NCBI GenBank assembly: GCA_005405945.1
Contig: BJHW01000001.1
Location: 6,634,001 to 6,698,000, forward strand
Direction: 5' to 3'
Length of the DNA: 64,000 bases
DNA from: Streptomyces violaceusniger
GTDB lineage: Bacteria; Actinomycetota; Actinomycetes; Streptomycetales; Streptomycetaceae
Shown: positions 26,444 through 35,778 of the stretch, in pieces
Numbering within the stretch: the first letter of the stretch is position 1
How the letters are laid out: every line of letters begins with the position of its first letter
Made by a program: the position numbers and the translations under genes
Notes under the pieces: generated by a model
The model's input: only the letters and a program-made list of their open reading frames with translations
What the model was told of the DNA's origin: nothing
The model's database searches: none

Positions 26444-27802
26444 GTGGGACGACTCTTCGGTACGGATGGTGTGCGCGGCGTCGCGAACGCCGACCTGACG
26501 GCTGAGATGGCGCTCGGCCTGTCGGTAGCGGCGGCGCATGTGCTCGCCGAAGCGGGAACCTTCGAGGGCCACCGGCCGGTGGCGGTGGTCGGACGGGATC
26601 CGCGAGCGTCCGGGGAGTTCCTGGAAGCGGCCGTGGTGGCGGGACTGGCCAGCGCCGGGGTGGACGTGCTGCGGGTCGGCGTGCTGCCCACGCCCGCCGT
26701 CGCGCATCTGACCGGGGCGCTGGACGCGGACCTCGGGGTGATGCTCTCCGCGAGCCACAACCCGATGCCCGACAACGGCATCAAGTTCTTCGCCCGCGGC
26801 GGCCACAAGCTGGCCGACGAGCTGGAGGACCGCATCGAGACCACCTACCGCGCCCACGCCTCCGGTGAGCCGTGGGACCGGCCGACGGGCGCCGGGGTGG
26901 GCCGGGTCCGGGACTACGACGAGGGCTTCGACGCCTATGTGGCCCATCTGGTCGGCGTACTCCCCAACCGGCTCGACGGCCTCAAGGTCGTCATCGACGG
27001 GGCGCACGGCGCGGCCGCCCGGGTCTCCCCGGAGGCGTTCGCGCGGGCCGGGGCCGAGGTCGTGACGATCGGCACCGACCCGGACGGGCTCAACATCAAT
27101 GACGGCTACGGCTCCACCCACCTCGCCCGCCTCCAGGCGGCCGTCGTGGAGCACCGGGCCGACCTCGGCATCGCCCACGACGGGGACGCCGACCGCTGCC
27201 TCGCGGTGGACGCCACGGGCCGCGAGGTCGACGGCGACCAGATCCTCGCCGTCCTGGCCCTGGCCATGCGCGAGGCGGGCGAGCTGCGCGGGGACACGGT
27301 GGTCGGCACCGTGATGTCCAACCTCGGCTTCAAGCTGGCCATGCGGCGCGAGGGCGTCGAGCTGGTCCAGACGGCGGTCGGGGACCGCTATGTGCTGGAG
27401 GAGATGAAGGCCCGCGGCTACGCCCTGGGCGGCGAGCAGTCCGGGCACGTGATCGTCCTCGACCACGCCACCACGGGTGACGGCACGCTCACCGGTCTGC
27501 TGCTGGCGGCCCGCGTCGCCGCGACCGGCCGCGCCCTGGCCGACCTCGCGGGCGTCATGGAGCGGCTGCCGCAGGTGCTGGTCAACGTCCCCGACGTGGA
27601 CAAGTCCCGGGTCACCTCCAGCGCGGATGTGGCCGCGGCCGTCGCCGAGGCCGAGCGCGAGCTGGGCGAGACCGGCCGGGTGCTGCTCCGCCCCTCGGGC
27701 ACGGAGCCGCTGGTACGGGTCATGGTCGAGGCCGCCGACATCGAACAGGCCCGCTCGGTCGCCGGCCGCCTGGCGGACGCCGTGAAGTCGGCCTTGGGCT
27801 AG
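26444..27802 (+). CDS. glmM: Phosphoglucosamine mutase
   Basis: GlmM converts glucosamine-6-P to glucosamine-1-P for peptidoglycan precursor synthesis. The 452-residue protein has the phosphoserine loop SASHNP (S104), the metal loop DGDADRCL and the phosphate-binding RPSGTEPLVRV near the C-terminus. GTG start with CGGAGGA upstream. It works in the same pathway as glmS 3 kb downstream. Confidence 0.97.
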   Translation: MGRLFGTDGVRGVANADLTAEMALGLSVAAAHVLAEAGTFEGHRPVAVVGRDPRASGEFLEAAVVAGLASAGVDVLRVGVLPTPAVAHLTGALDADLGVMLSASHNPMPDNGIKFFARGGHKLADELEDRIETTYRAHASGEPWDRPTGAGVGRVRDYDEGFDAYVAHLVGVLPNRLDGLKVVIDGAHGAAARVSPEAFARAGAEVVTIGTDPDGLNINDGYGSTHLARLQAAVVEHRADLGIAHDGDADRCLAVDATGREVDGDQILAVLALAMREAGELRGDTVVGTVMSNLGFKLAMRREGVELVQTAVGDRYVLEEMKARGYALGGEQSGHVIVLDHATTGDGTLTGLLLAARVAATGRALADLAGVMERLPQVLVNVPDVDKSRVTSSADVAAAVAEAERELGETGRVLLRPSGTEPLVRVMVEAADIEQARSVAGRLADAVKSALG

Positions 27803-27833
27803 ACCCGCTCCGCGCAATTCCTTCTGTGCCGTA

Positions 27834-27854
27834 GGGGCTGGATTTTCCAGCCCC
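27834..27854 (+). terminator. Terminator after glmM
   Basis: A perfect 9 bp stem, GGGGCTGGA with TCCAGCCCC, has a TTT loop. It is followed by a dispersed repeat (27,855-27,965) that shares CACCTCCCAGCGGTAGCTG with 51,073-51,100 in opposite orientation. Confidence 0.6.
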
Positions 27855-27970
27855 TCCAGGGGGCACCTCCCAGCGGTAGCTGGGGGAGTTTGAGGAGCGG
27901 GGTCCGGGGCGGAGCCCCTGCCACGCGGCGGAGCCGCATATCGACGCTGCGGGAAGGGGCGGGGTGGAAG

Positions 27971-28891
27971 CTAACCCCGCCGCCCCCACAACGCCTTCTG
28001 CGCCATCAGCGTCAGCGTCCCCGCCACCACGATCCCCGCCAGGTTCAGCAGCAGCTGCTCCGTCGAGCCCCACATCTGGTCGATCTTGCCGTAGCCGAGC
28101 GCCACCGCCGCGTTGGCCGCCGCCGGGACCGTGGTCACCGAGATCGCCACGCCCACCAGCGCGCCGGACTTCGCCGAGGTCAGCGAGAGCGTGCCCGCGA
28201 TCCCCGCGAGCACGGCGACCACGAACGAGAACATGTCCGGCTTCCAGATGAAGTCCGTGTTCGGCCGGGCACGCCCCAGCATGTCCTTGCCGAAGAGGCC
28301 CACCGCGTCCATCGCGATGCTGAAGCCGGTGGTCAGCGCCATCGCCGCCGCGAACCCGACCAGCAGCGCGATCGCCGAGCGGGCGGCCAGCCGCGGCGCG
28401 CGCCGCACCAGCGCGGTGCACAGCCCCGCCAGCGGCCCGAACTCCGGGCCGACCGCCATCGCACCGACGATCAGGATCGCGTTGTCCAGCACCACACCGC
28501 ATGCCGCGATCATCGTCGCGAGGACGAGGAAGGCGAGATAGGTGACCGAGAGCGTGGACTCCTCATGGGTGGCGTCCACCAGGTGCTCCCACAGGACCGC
28601 GTCCGCGCCCTCGCCGGGCGCCTCCTCCTCCGCCCTGTCGGCGCGCCGGGACAGCGACAGGTCGATGTTCTCCACCGCGATCGAACCGGCCTCGTCAAGA
28701 CCCAGCTCACGCAGCTCGCCCAGCAGGGCGTCCCCGGCCTCGCGCGCCACGTCGCACATGACGACGTCCCCCGCGGGGTCGCGGGCGGCGCCCGGCAGCA
28801 CCACCAGATGGGTGGTGCCGACCGTCTTCTCGATCGTGCCCACCACGTCCTCGGTGCGGTCGGCGGGAACGATCAACCGCAAGTGCAGCAT
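27971..28891 (-). CDS. DUF389 family membrane protein
   Basis: The 306-residue protein has a soluble N-terminal ~110 residues and six or so hydrophobic segments after that, including LIVGAMAVGPEFGPLAGL, a hallmark of DUF389. Function is not established; transport has been suggested for relatives. The ATG lies 14 bases from the coaA stop on the same strand, so both may be co-transcribed. Confidence 0.8.
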   Translation of the reverse strand: MLHLRLIVPADRTEDVVGTIEKTVGTTHLVVLPGAARDPAGDVVMCDVAREAGDALLGELRELGLDEAGSIAVENIDLSLSRRADRAEEEAPGEGADAVLWEHLVDATHEESTLSVTYLAFLVLATMIAACGVVLDNAILIVGAMAVGPEFGPLAGLCTALVRRAPRLAARSAIALLVGFAAAMALTTGFSIAMDAVGLFGKDMLGRARPNTDFIWKPDMFSFVVAVLAGIAGTLSLTSAKSGALVGVAISVTTVPAAANAAVALGYGKIDQMWGSTEQLLLNLAGIVVAGTLTLMAQKALWGRRG

Positions 28892-28905
28892 TTACCCGAC
28901 GCTCC

Positions 28906-29916
28906 TCACAGCTTGCGCAGGGACAGCCGCTGCACTTTGTGGTCCGGCCCCTTGCGCAGCACCAGCGTGGCCCGCCCCCGGGTGGGCTGCACGTTCTGCT
29001 GCAGATTGGGCTTGTTGATGGTCCGCCAGATCATCCGCCCGTAGTCCAGCGCCTCCTCCTCGGAGACCTGGGTGTACTTGCGGAAGTACGAGGACGGATC
29101 CTGGAACGCCGTCTCCCGCAGCTTCTTGAAGCGGCCCAGGTACCAGCGCTCGATGTCCTCGGTCCGGGCGTCCACGTACACGCTGAAGTCGAAGAAGTCC
29201 GCGAGCCCCACCCGGGTCAGCCCGTCCTTCCCCGGCAGCGCGGGCTGCAGCACATTGAGCCCCTCGACGATCAGGACGTCGGGGCGGTGCACGGTCAGCC
29301 GCTCGTCCGGCACGATGTCGTAGATCAGATGGGAGTAGACCGGCGCCGACACCTCCGCCCGGCCCGCCTTCACATCGGCGACGAAGCGGGTCAGCGCCCT
29401 GCGGTCGTAGCTCTCCGGGAACCCCTTGCGGGACATCAGCCCGCGCCGCCGCAGCTCGTCGTTGGGGTACAGAAAGCCGTCGGTGGTGATCAGCTCCACC
29501 CGCGGATGCTCGGGCCAGCGGGCCAGCAGCGCCTGGAGCAGCCGCGCGGTGGTCGACTTGCCGACCGCGACGCTCCCCGCCACGCCGATCACGAACGGCG
29601 TACCGGGCTGGGCCCCGTTGCCCCGCTTGGTGTCGCCCAGGAAGGTGTTGAGCGCGCCGCGCAGATTGCCGGTGGCGGCCACGTAGAGGTTGAGCAGCCG
29701 GGACAGCGGCAGATAGACATCCCGCACCTCATCGAGGTCGATGACATCGCCGAGCCCCCGCAGCTTCTCGACCTCCTCGGCGGTCAGCGGCAGCGGCGTC
29801 TTGTCCCGCAGCGCGCTCCACTCGGCGCGGGACAGGTCCACATACGGAGTCGCCTCGCCGCCCCGCCGCTGCGGGCCGCGCACGGTGCGCGCATCGCGCG
29901 CGGTTGACGTGATCAC
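28906..29916 (-). CDS. coaA: Pantothenate kinase, type I
   Basis: CoaA phosphorylates pantothenate, the first and regulated step of coenzyme A synthesis. The 336-residue product has the P-loop GVAGSVAVGKST (111-122), TTDGFLYPN, DVLIVEGLNVLQ and the pantothenate-site YFRKYTQVSEEEAL. Divergent or upstream genes on the other strand leave a promoter region after 29916. Acp synthase lies 3 kb away and uses the CoA product. Confidence 0.96.
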   Translation of the reverse strand: MITSTARDARTVRGPQRRGGEATPYVDLSRAEWSALRDKTPLPLTAEEVEKLRGLGDVIDLDEVRDVYLPLSRLLNLYVAATGNLRGALNTFLGDTKRGNGAQPGTPFVIGVAGSVAVGKSTTARLLQALLARWPEHPRVELITTDGFLYPNDELRRRGLMSRKGFPESYDRRALTRFVADVKAGRAEVSAPVYSHLIYDIVPDERLTVHRPDVLIVEGLNVLQPALPGKDGLTRVGLADFFDFSVYVDARTEDIERWYLGRFKKLRETAFQDPSSYFRKYTQVSEEEALDYGRMIWRTINKPNLQQNVQPTRGRATLVLRKGPDHKVQRLSLRKL

Positions 29917-29998
29917 CCTCTCATTGTCATGGCAGGGACCGGCCGAGTGAGCGGTGCCCCGGCGTGGGGTCGGTCACCCCGGCCGGGGCCGGGGGCCG

Positions 29999-30862
29999 TC
30001 ACCCGGGGAGCACGCCCGAGACGGAGTCGGTCGGGGTGGTCCTGGACGCGTCCGGGACCCGCACCTTCACGGGCCTGCCGAAGTCGGTCAGGTTCATGGT
30101 GGCTGTGACGTCCGTCGTGTTCAGCCTGGCCGACAGTTCGACCCGGGCCGGCCGTCCCTTCTCGTCCACCCAGACCAGCGCGGACGAGGGCAGCCCGCCG
30201 CCCATCGCCTTCCGGACCGTGTCGAGCTGCTTGCGGCGCTCGTCCGCCAGGCCGAGGGCGAGCGTCCGGTAGTCGAGCGTGCCGCCGTAGAGGTGCACCG
30301 GACGGCCGCCGATCGTGGTCGTGCCCCGGTCCGAGACGTCGCGGATGGCGGACGCCTGGCGCAGGACGTGTTCGGGGTCGTTCAGCGGGGCTCGCAGCAG
30401 GGAGTGGGCCCTGGCCTTGTCGCGGTCGATGACCGCCCAGTGGCCCTTGGGATCGGTCCGGGTGAGATAGACCTTGCCCCCGCTGAAGACCTCGTCCATG
30501 TGGTCGACCGCGCCGCCCGGGAAGTCGACCGACAGCTTGCCCTTGCCGGTGGCCAGGTCGAACGGGCCCGCTAAGGAAAGGATGAATTCCTCGCCCCGGC
30601 CGCGGGTCACGACGGTCTCGTCGATACGGACGCTGGTGGCGCGGGCCTTCGCCACCGCGGCGCGGACGATGTCGACGGGTCTGCCGTCCGTGCCCTTCGT
30701 GGCGGACGCCTTCGCTCCGGCCCTTCCGCCCGGCTTCTCGGTGACGCGACCCTTCTCGCTCGAGCCCGATTCGCCAGAACCCGATTCGCTCGAACCCGAT
30801 GAACAGCCGGTGCCGAGCGTGAGAAGCAGCACGGCGGCTAAGGACATGGTGATACGGCGCAC
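29999..30862 (-). CDS. Lipoprotein, LppX/LolA-like candidate
   Basis: From GTG 30860-30862 (GGGGGA upstream) the product is 287 residues: MRRITMSLAAVLLLTLGTGC ends in a lipobox (LGTGC). A Ser/Gly-rich linker with repeated GSGESGSSE follows, then a domain of about 220 residues that resembles LppX/LprG-type or LolA-like proteins in pattern (GGKVYLTR, VWVDEKGRPARVEL). The fold assignment is inference. Divergent from glmS. Confidence 0.7.
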   Translation of the reverse strand: MRRITMSLAAVLLLTLGTGCSSGSSESGSGESGSSEKGRVTEKPGGRAGAKASATKGTDGRPVDIVRAAVAKARATSVRIDETVVTRGRGEEFILSLAGPFDLATGKGKLSVDFPGGAVDHMDEVFSGGKVYLTRTDPKGHWAVIDRDKARAHSLLRAPLNDPEHVLRQASAIRDVSDRGTTTIGGRPVHLYGGTLDYRTLALGLADERRKQLDTVRKAMGGGLPSSALVWVDEKGRPARVELSARLNTTDVTATMNLTDFGRPVKVRVPDASRTTPTDSVSGVLPG

Positions 30863-30976
30863 GATCCCCCAGGAAAGTGAAAGGCGGCCCCCCGGCCGCT
30901 CGTGCGCATTATGCACGGCACGGCGACGCGCGGGGGTGTGCCAGGTCTGCGGGCAGCGGGCCGTACGCTGCAGTGC

Positions 30977-32824
30977 ATGTGCGGAATCGTTGGTTACGTG
31001 GGAGGGCAGTCGGCCCTCGATGTCGTCCTCGCCGGGCTCAAGCGGCTGGAGTACCGCGGCTATGACTCGGCGGGCGTCGCCGTGCTGGCCGATGGCGGGC
31101 TCGCGGCGGCCAAGAAGGCGGGCAAGCTGGGCAACCTGGAGAAGGAGCTGGCCGACCGCCCGCTGCCCACCGGGGGCACCGGCATCGGCCACACCCGGTG
31201 GGCCACCCACGGCGGCCCGACCGACGCCAACGCCCATCCACACCTGGACAACGCGGGCCGGGTCTCCGTCGTCCACAACGGCATCATCGAGAACTTCGCC
31301 GCGCTCCGCGCCGAGCTGGCCGAGCGCGGCCACGAGCTGGCCTCCGAGACCGACACCGAGGTCGTGGCGCATCTGCTCGCCGAGTCGTTCTCGTCCTGCG
31401 GCGACCTCGCCGAGGCGATGCGCCAGGTGTGCCGTCGGCTGGAGGGGGCCTTCACGCTGGTCGCGGTGCACGCGGACGCGCCCGATGTGGTGGTCGGGGC
31501 GCGCCGCAACTCGCCGCTGGTCGTCGGAGTCGGCGAGGAGGAGGCGTTCCTCGCCTCCGATGTGGCCGCCTTCATCGCCCACACCCGCGAGGCCATCGAG
31601 CTGGGCCAGGACCAGGTGGTGGAGGCCCGCCGGGACGGTGTGACCGTCACCGACTTCGAGGGGGCGCCGGCCGAGGTCCGGCCGTACCACGTGGACTGGG
31701 ACGCCTCCGCCGCCGAGAAGGGCGGCTACGACTACTTCATGCTCAAGGAGATCGCCGAGCAGCCGAAGGCCGTCGCGGACACCCTGCTCGGCCGGATCGA
31801 CCTGGCCGGGAACCTCTGCCTGGACGAGGTGCGCATCCCGGCCTCGGTGCTGCGCGAGGTCAGCAAGGTCGTGATCGTGGCGTGCGGCACCGCGTACCAC
31901 GCCGGCATGATCGCCAAGTACGCCATCGAGCACTGGACCCGGATCCCCTGCGAGACCGAGCTGGCCAGCGAGTTCCGCTACCGCGACCCGATCCTGGACC
32001 AGCGGACGCTGGTGATCGCCATCTCGCAGTCCGGCGAGACCATGGACACCCTGATGGCGCTGCGGCACGCCCGTGAGCAGGGCGCGAAGGTGCTGGCCAT
32101 CTGCAATACGAACGGCTCCACGATCCCGCGTGAGTCGGACGCGGTGCTCTACACCCACGCCGGTCCCGAGGTGGCCGTCGCCTCCACCAAGGCGTTCCTC
32201 ACCCAGCTGGTGGCCTGCTACCTGGTGGCGTTGTACCTGGGCCAGGTGCGCGGCACCAAGTGGGGCGACGAGATCCTCTCCGTGATCCGCGAGCTGTCGG
32301 AGATCGCCACCCAGGTGGAAGAGGTCCTGGAGACCATGGAGCCGGTCCGGGAGCTGGCCCGCACCCTGGCCGACAAGAACACCGTGCTGTTTTTGGGGCG
32401 GCACGTGGGCTATCCGGTCGCCCTGGAGGGCGCGCTCAAGCTCAAGGAGCTCGCGTACATGCACGCCGAGGGCTTCGCGGCGGGCGAGCTCAAGCACGGG
32501 CCGATCGCGCTGATCGAGCAGGACGTGCCGGTGGTCGTGGTCGTGCCGTCGCCACGCGGGCGATCGGTGCTGCACGACAAGATCGTCTCCAACATCCAGG
32601 AGATCCGGGCCCGGGGCGCCCGCACCATCGTGATCGCCGAGCGCGGCGACGAGACGGTGGCCCCGTACGCCGACCACCTCATCGAGATCCCCGCCACGCC
32701 CACCCTGCTCCAGCCCCTGGTCGCCACCGTGCCGCTCCAGGTCTTCGCGTGCGAGTTGGCGACGGCGCGCGGCAACGAGGTCGACCAGCCGAGGAACCTG
32801 GCGAAGTCGGTGACGGTCGAGTGA
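30977..32824 (+). CDS. glmS: Glutamine-fructose-6-phosphate aminotransferase
   Basis: GlmS makes glucosamine-6-P from fructose-6-P and glutamine. The 615-residue protein starts MCGIVGYVGGQSALDVV with the Cys2 nucleophile exposed after Met removal. The glutaminase domain covers 1-235 (GHTRWATHGGPTDANAHPH); two SIS domains follow (VIVACGTAYHAG, AISQSGETMDTLMALRHA). The C-terminus NLAKSVTVE is canonical. No glmS ribozyme is visible upstream. Confidence 0.97.
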   Translation: MCGIVGYVGGQSALDVVLAGLKRLEYRGYDSAGVAVLADGGLAAAKKAGKLGNLEKELADRPLPTGGTGIGHTRWATHGGPTDANAHPHLDNAGRVSVVHNGIIENFAALRAELAERGHELASETDTEVVAHLLAESFSSCGDLAEAMRQVCRRLEGAFTLVAVHADAPDVVVGARRNSPLVVGVGEEEAFLASDVAAFIAHTREAIELGQDQVVEARRDGVTVTDFEGAPAEVRPYHVDWDASAAEKGGYDYFMLKEIAEQPKAVADTLLGRIDLAGNLCLDEVRIPASVLREVSKVVIVACGTAYHAGMIAKYAIEHWTRIPCETELASEFRYRDPILDQRTLVIAISQSGETMDTLMALRHAREQGAKVLAICNTNGSTIPRESDAVLYTHAGPEVAVASTKAFLTQLVACYLVALYLGQVRGTKWGDEILSVIRELSEIATQVEEVLETMEPVRELARTLADKNTVLFLGRHVGYPVALEGALKLKELAYMHAEGFAAGELKHGPIALIEQDVPVVVVVPSPRGRSVLHDKIVSNIQEIRARGARTIVIAERGDETVAPYADHLIEIPATPTLLQPLVATVPLQVFACELATARGNEVDQPRNLAKSVTVE

Positions 32825-32852
32825 GCCGTCGAGCGGTCCCTCGGATGACGCC

Positions 32853-33221
32853 GTGATCATCGGAGTCGGCATCGACGTCGCCGAGATCGACCGCTTCGAC
32901 GACGCGCTGCGGCGCACCCCCGGCATGGCGGACCGCCTGTTCGTCGAGCGCGAGCTGTGGCTGCCGAGCGGGGAGCGCCGCGGCATGGCCTCCTTGGCCG
33001 CCCGCTTCGCGGCCAAGGAGGCGTTGGCCAAGTCCCTGGGCGCCCCCGGCGGCCTGCGCTGGACGGACGCCGAAATCCTCACCGAGCCGAGCGGCCGCCC
33101 CCGCCTCTCGATCCGCGGCACGGTCGCGGTGTGCGCGGAACGGCTGGGGGTGCGGGGCCTGCACGTCTCGCTGAGCCATGACGCGGGGGTCGCGTCGGCG
33201 GTGGTGATCGCGGAGGGGTGA
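32853..33221 (+). CDS. acpS: Holo-[acyl-carrier-protein] synthase
   Basis: AcpS transfers phosphopantetheine from CoA to the acyl carrier protein. The 122-residue protein has the two conserved motifs GIDVAEIDRF (metal-binding Asp) and RFAAKEALAKSLG, and ends LSHDAGVASAVVIAEG. GTG start, 28 bases after glmS. In other streptomycetes nnrD follows directly; here the island intervenes. Confidence 0.95.
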   Translation: MIIGVGIDVAEIDRFDDALRRTPGMADRLFVERELWLPSGERRGMASLAARFAAKEALAKSLGAPGGLRWTDAEILTEPSGRPRLSIRGTVAVCAERLGVRGLHVSLSHDAGVASAVVIAEG

Positions 33222-33235
33222 GAGCGGGTGCGGGT

Positions 33236-33280
33236 GCGGGGGCTCCGCCCCCACGCCCCGCCGGGGCTCCGCCCCGGACC
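33236..33280 (+). terminator. Hairpin pair after acpS
   Basis: Two adjacent stems, GGGGGC-TCC-GCCCCC (33238-33252) and CCGGGGC-TCC-GCCCCGG (33261-33277), lie 15 bases past the acpS stop. Confidence 0.5.
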
Positions 33281-33344
33281 CGCGCGGTCGCTCCGGTGAC
33301 GGGTGTGGTGCGGGTGCGTGGTGGTTGCTGTGGTGCGCCCGTTG

Positions 33345-33526
33345 TTCGTGGTGGGTGCCGGGGGCGGGGCCTCCGGGGCGGCGCCCTGGACCGCACATTT
33401 ACGGCGCCGACGAACGATGATCGTTGGGTGGGCCGGAGATTGGCGCCACAAATATGCGTGAGCGTCCAGGACACCACCCCTCCGACCCCGCCCCCTCCCG
33501 CCTCGTCGGCGGCTACCCACCGGTGG
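33345..33526 (+). repeat. Left copy of the ~180 bp inverted repeat flanking the island
   Basis: This 182 bp stretch is the reverse complement of 37630-37810 with about ten differences, so roughly 94% identical. It contains the sub-palindrome AACGAT-G-ATCGTT (33413-33425), which the right copy has lost. No transposase or attachment site is visible in it. It ends about 75 bases before the regulator gene. Confidence 0.85.
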
Positions 33527-33601
33527 GCGCGCCGGACGTTTCCACCTATGCCGGGCGGACGAAATCGCTACGGTGAGGGGACGGTTCGCGCGATTGGGGG
33601 A

Positions 33602-34483
33602 ATGCGGATGGCATTCGCCCGCGAGGCCGCCCGCCTGGGCATCGACGCCTCGGTGAGCGTTCGCCAGCTCCGGCGGTGGGAGAACGAGTCGCCTCCGCCG
33701 TTACCGCACCCGAGCCAACAGGCCGTATTGGAGGCGACGTTCGGTCTTCCGCTTGCCGAGATGGGATTCGATGTCCCGTCGCATCGCTATTCGACGGTCG
33801 AGAGGACCGGCGACGATGGGCGTGTCGGTGTCGGTGTCGGTGGGGTGGCGGCGTTCCGTGCGCGGCTGGCCGACCTCTATACGGTTGATCACCAATCGGG
33901 TGGCATTCCCGCGAAGGCGCGTGCCGAGCAGTTGGAGCGGGAGATCACGCATGTGCTCAACAACAGCGTCTACATGAGCAGGGTGGGCCGTGACCTTCAC
34001 ACCATGCTCTGTGAACTCGCTTGTCACCGCGCCTGGTTCGGATACGACGGTGGGCCTCCTGAACAGGCTCGCGCCGCCTGCATGGAGGCGATGACGGCGG
34101 CACAGCTCATCGACGAGCCCCTCTTGCAGGTTCGCGCGCTCAATACGCTTTCCCTGCTCTCCGCCGATACAGGCCGCATGTGGGAGGCGACATCGGCTGT
34201 CGAGAACGCGTATAGCCTTGCCCGCCGGGCAGGCGCGGGTGCCACGGTGCATTTGGTGATCTCATTGCGCGAGGCCAGTGCGGCGACGCATGCGGGCGAC
34301 TCGGCCAGTGCAGGCCGTGCGCTGAGTCGAGCCGTTTCCTACCAGGGGCGTACGGACACGGACACGGACGCGCGTGCTGCTGAACGCACGGCCGGACGTT
34401 ACTGCCGCACAGGCCGCGTACCGGTCGTGGGGGTACCGCAAGGTGGGCGAGGCCCACCCGTGGGAGGGCGCGGCGCTGCATGA
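33602..34483 (+). pseudogene. HTH regulator with TPR-like domain, C-terminus replaced
   Basis: From ATG 33602 (GGGGGA upstream; an in-frame ATG at 33548 is the alternative) the product starts MRMAFAREAARLGIDASVSV. SVRQLRRWENESPPPLPHPS is the end of an XRE-type helix-turn-helix; residues ~90-250 are helical repeats of the TPR-regulator kind (ARAACMEAMTAAQLIDEPLL). From about 34,340 the reading continues through DTDTDARAAERTAG into sequence that in another frame encodes an acetyltransferase tail. The gene is therefore a truncated or chimeric copy. Confidence 0.65.
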
Positions 34484-34529
34484 CGTGATGGTGCTCGATC
34501 TAGGCATCGCAGGGCGCTCCGGGCGCTGA
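34374..34529 (+). pseudogene. GNAT acetyltransferase C-terminal remnant
   Basis: In the frame of 34374 the translation reads VLLNARPDVTAAQAAYRSWG then YRKVGEAHPWEGAALHDVM, the typical end of a GNAT N-acetyltransferase (acetyl-CoA site helix and last strands). Only about 50 residues remain, overlapping the tail of the regulator in a different frame. Confidence 0.6.
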
Positions 34530-34695
34530 CGTCGCACCACTACATCAGTCAGAACCGAGCGCGGCGCGTCGGCGAAAAGGTACACGATGACTGTGCGTAT
34601 TCACTCGGACGCGTTGATGAAGGGGCGGTGGAGCGCCCGTGCGGGTGGCATGAGGCGGGGCACTCGCACCCCAGAAGCGCCCCGAAGGAGGACTC

Positions 34696-35664
34696 ATGTT
34701 CCGTCGCTCCATACCCACGCTCGTGATCGGCCTGTGCGCGCTGACAGCGGCCACGCCGGCTGCCACGGCCGTGGCCCTCACGGTGCCGGTCGACGCGCAG
34801 CAGGCCACCCACGCCGCCGCCCGGGTTCTGAACCCGCGAACTCTCACCGACCTGGACACCACCATGAAGGGGGAGGCGTTCGCCTACGCCTCCTACGACC
34901 TCTTCGCCACCGAAGCCGACCGCGAGTCCTACCCGGCCGTCGCCAAGCTCTTCCGCGGCACGGCGAGAACCGAGCTCGATGAGCACGTGCGCGAGGCCGC
35001 CGCCCTGGCCGGAACCGTCGGATCGAACGCGGCCAACCTGCGCCAGGCCATCAATGGCGAGACCTACGAGCACCAGGTCATGTACCGCCGTTTCGCGGCC
35101 GAGGCCCGCGCGGACGGGGACCGGGCGGCTGCCGAGCTGTTCACCGAGATCGCCGCGGACGAAGGCCGTCACCGCGACGCCTACCGCACCGCCCTCAGGG
35201 TCGTGACCACCGGTCGCGGCACCATCCCGGCACCGCCGAAAGCCGACGTGGTGTCGGTGCCCGCGGGGTCACCGAAGGTGAAGGCCGACCGGACGAAGGC
35301 CAACCTCGATACCGCGATGCACGGTGAGGCGCGCGCCCACGCCAAGTACCTGCTCTTCGCCGCCCGTGCGCGGCAGACCGGCAACACAGCGCTGGCAAGC
35401 CTGTTCGCGGGCACGGCCAAGGTCGAGTTGCGCGAGCACTTCGCCGGCGAGGCGGTCCTGGCCGGCCTGGTCCGTACCACGAAGACGAACCTGCGCAAGG
35501 CCATCACCGGAGAACGCGACGAAGCCACCGTCCTCTACCCGGGCTTCGCCAAGCAGGCCGCTGCCGTCGGCGACACGGCCGCCGCCCGGTTCTTCCGCGG
35601 CACCGCCGCCGACGAAGCCAAGCACGCGGCGGCCTTCCAGCGGGCGCTCGACCGGCTACGGTGA
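34696..35664 (+). CDS. Secreted tandem ferritin-like (rubrerythrin-type) di-iron protein
   Basis: The 322-residue protein has a Sec signal peptide (about 1-25, SIPTLVIGLCALTAATPAAT) and two ferritin-like domains, 50-168 and 200-320, that are clear duplicates. Each keeps a candidate di-iron set: E60, E93/E96-H97, E122, E156-H159 in the first and E211, E244/E247-H248, E273, E307-H310 in the second. No rubredoxin cysteines are present. An extracytoplasmic double di-iron protein suggests oxidative stress protection or iron handling outside the membrane. GAAGGAGG precedes the ATG. The family call is by motif, not search. Confidence 0.75.
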   Translation: MFRRSIPTLVIGLCALTAATPAATAVALTVPVDAQQATHAAARVLNPRTLTDLDTTMKGEAFAYASYDLFATEADRESYPAVAKLFRGTARTELDEHVREAAALAGTVGSNAANLRQAINGETYEHQVMYRRFAAEARADGDRAAAELFTEIAADEGRHRDAYRTALRVVTTGRGTIPAPPKADVVSVPAGSPKVKADRTKANLDTAMHGEARAHAKYLLFAARARQTGNTALASLFAGTAKVELREHFAGEAVLAGLVRTTKTNLRKAITGERDEATVLYPGFAKQAAAVGDTAAARFFRGTAADEAKHAAAFQRALDRLR

Positions 35665-35778
35665 TGACCACCGGGGTGTGTTGTCCGGGGACCGGCGGCA
35701 CACCTCATGTGAGGGAGTCCGGGCGGTTGGCGCGTCGCACGGTCCGCCCGGACTGCTTCCGGCGCGGCTGTCGCCGCT

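Noticed and set aside
30863..30976. glmS ribozyme upstream of glmS
   Set aside because: The start-proximal region is too short and lacks the conserved core; streptomycetes are not known to have it.
29999..33520. Open frame of 1173 codons on the minus strand across glmS and acpS
   Set aside because: It is antisense to glmS and acpS and only its last 288 codons (from 30862) look like a protein; the rest is a high-GC shadow.
33345..33526. Insertion sequence end
   Set aside because: No transposase reading frame is found next to either copy, and I cannot identify a target-site duplication.
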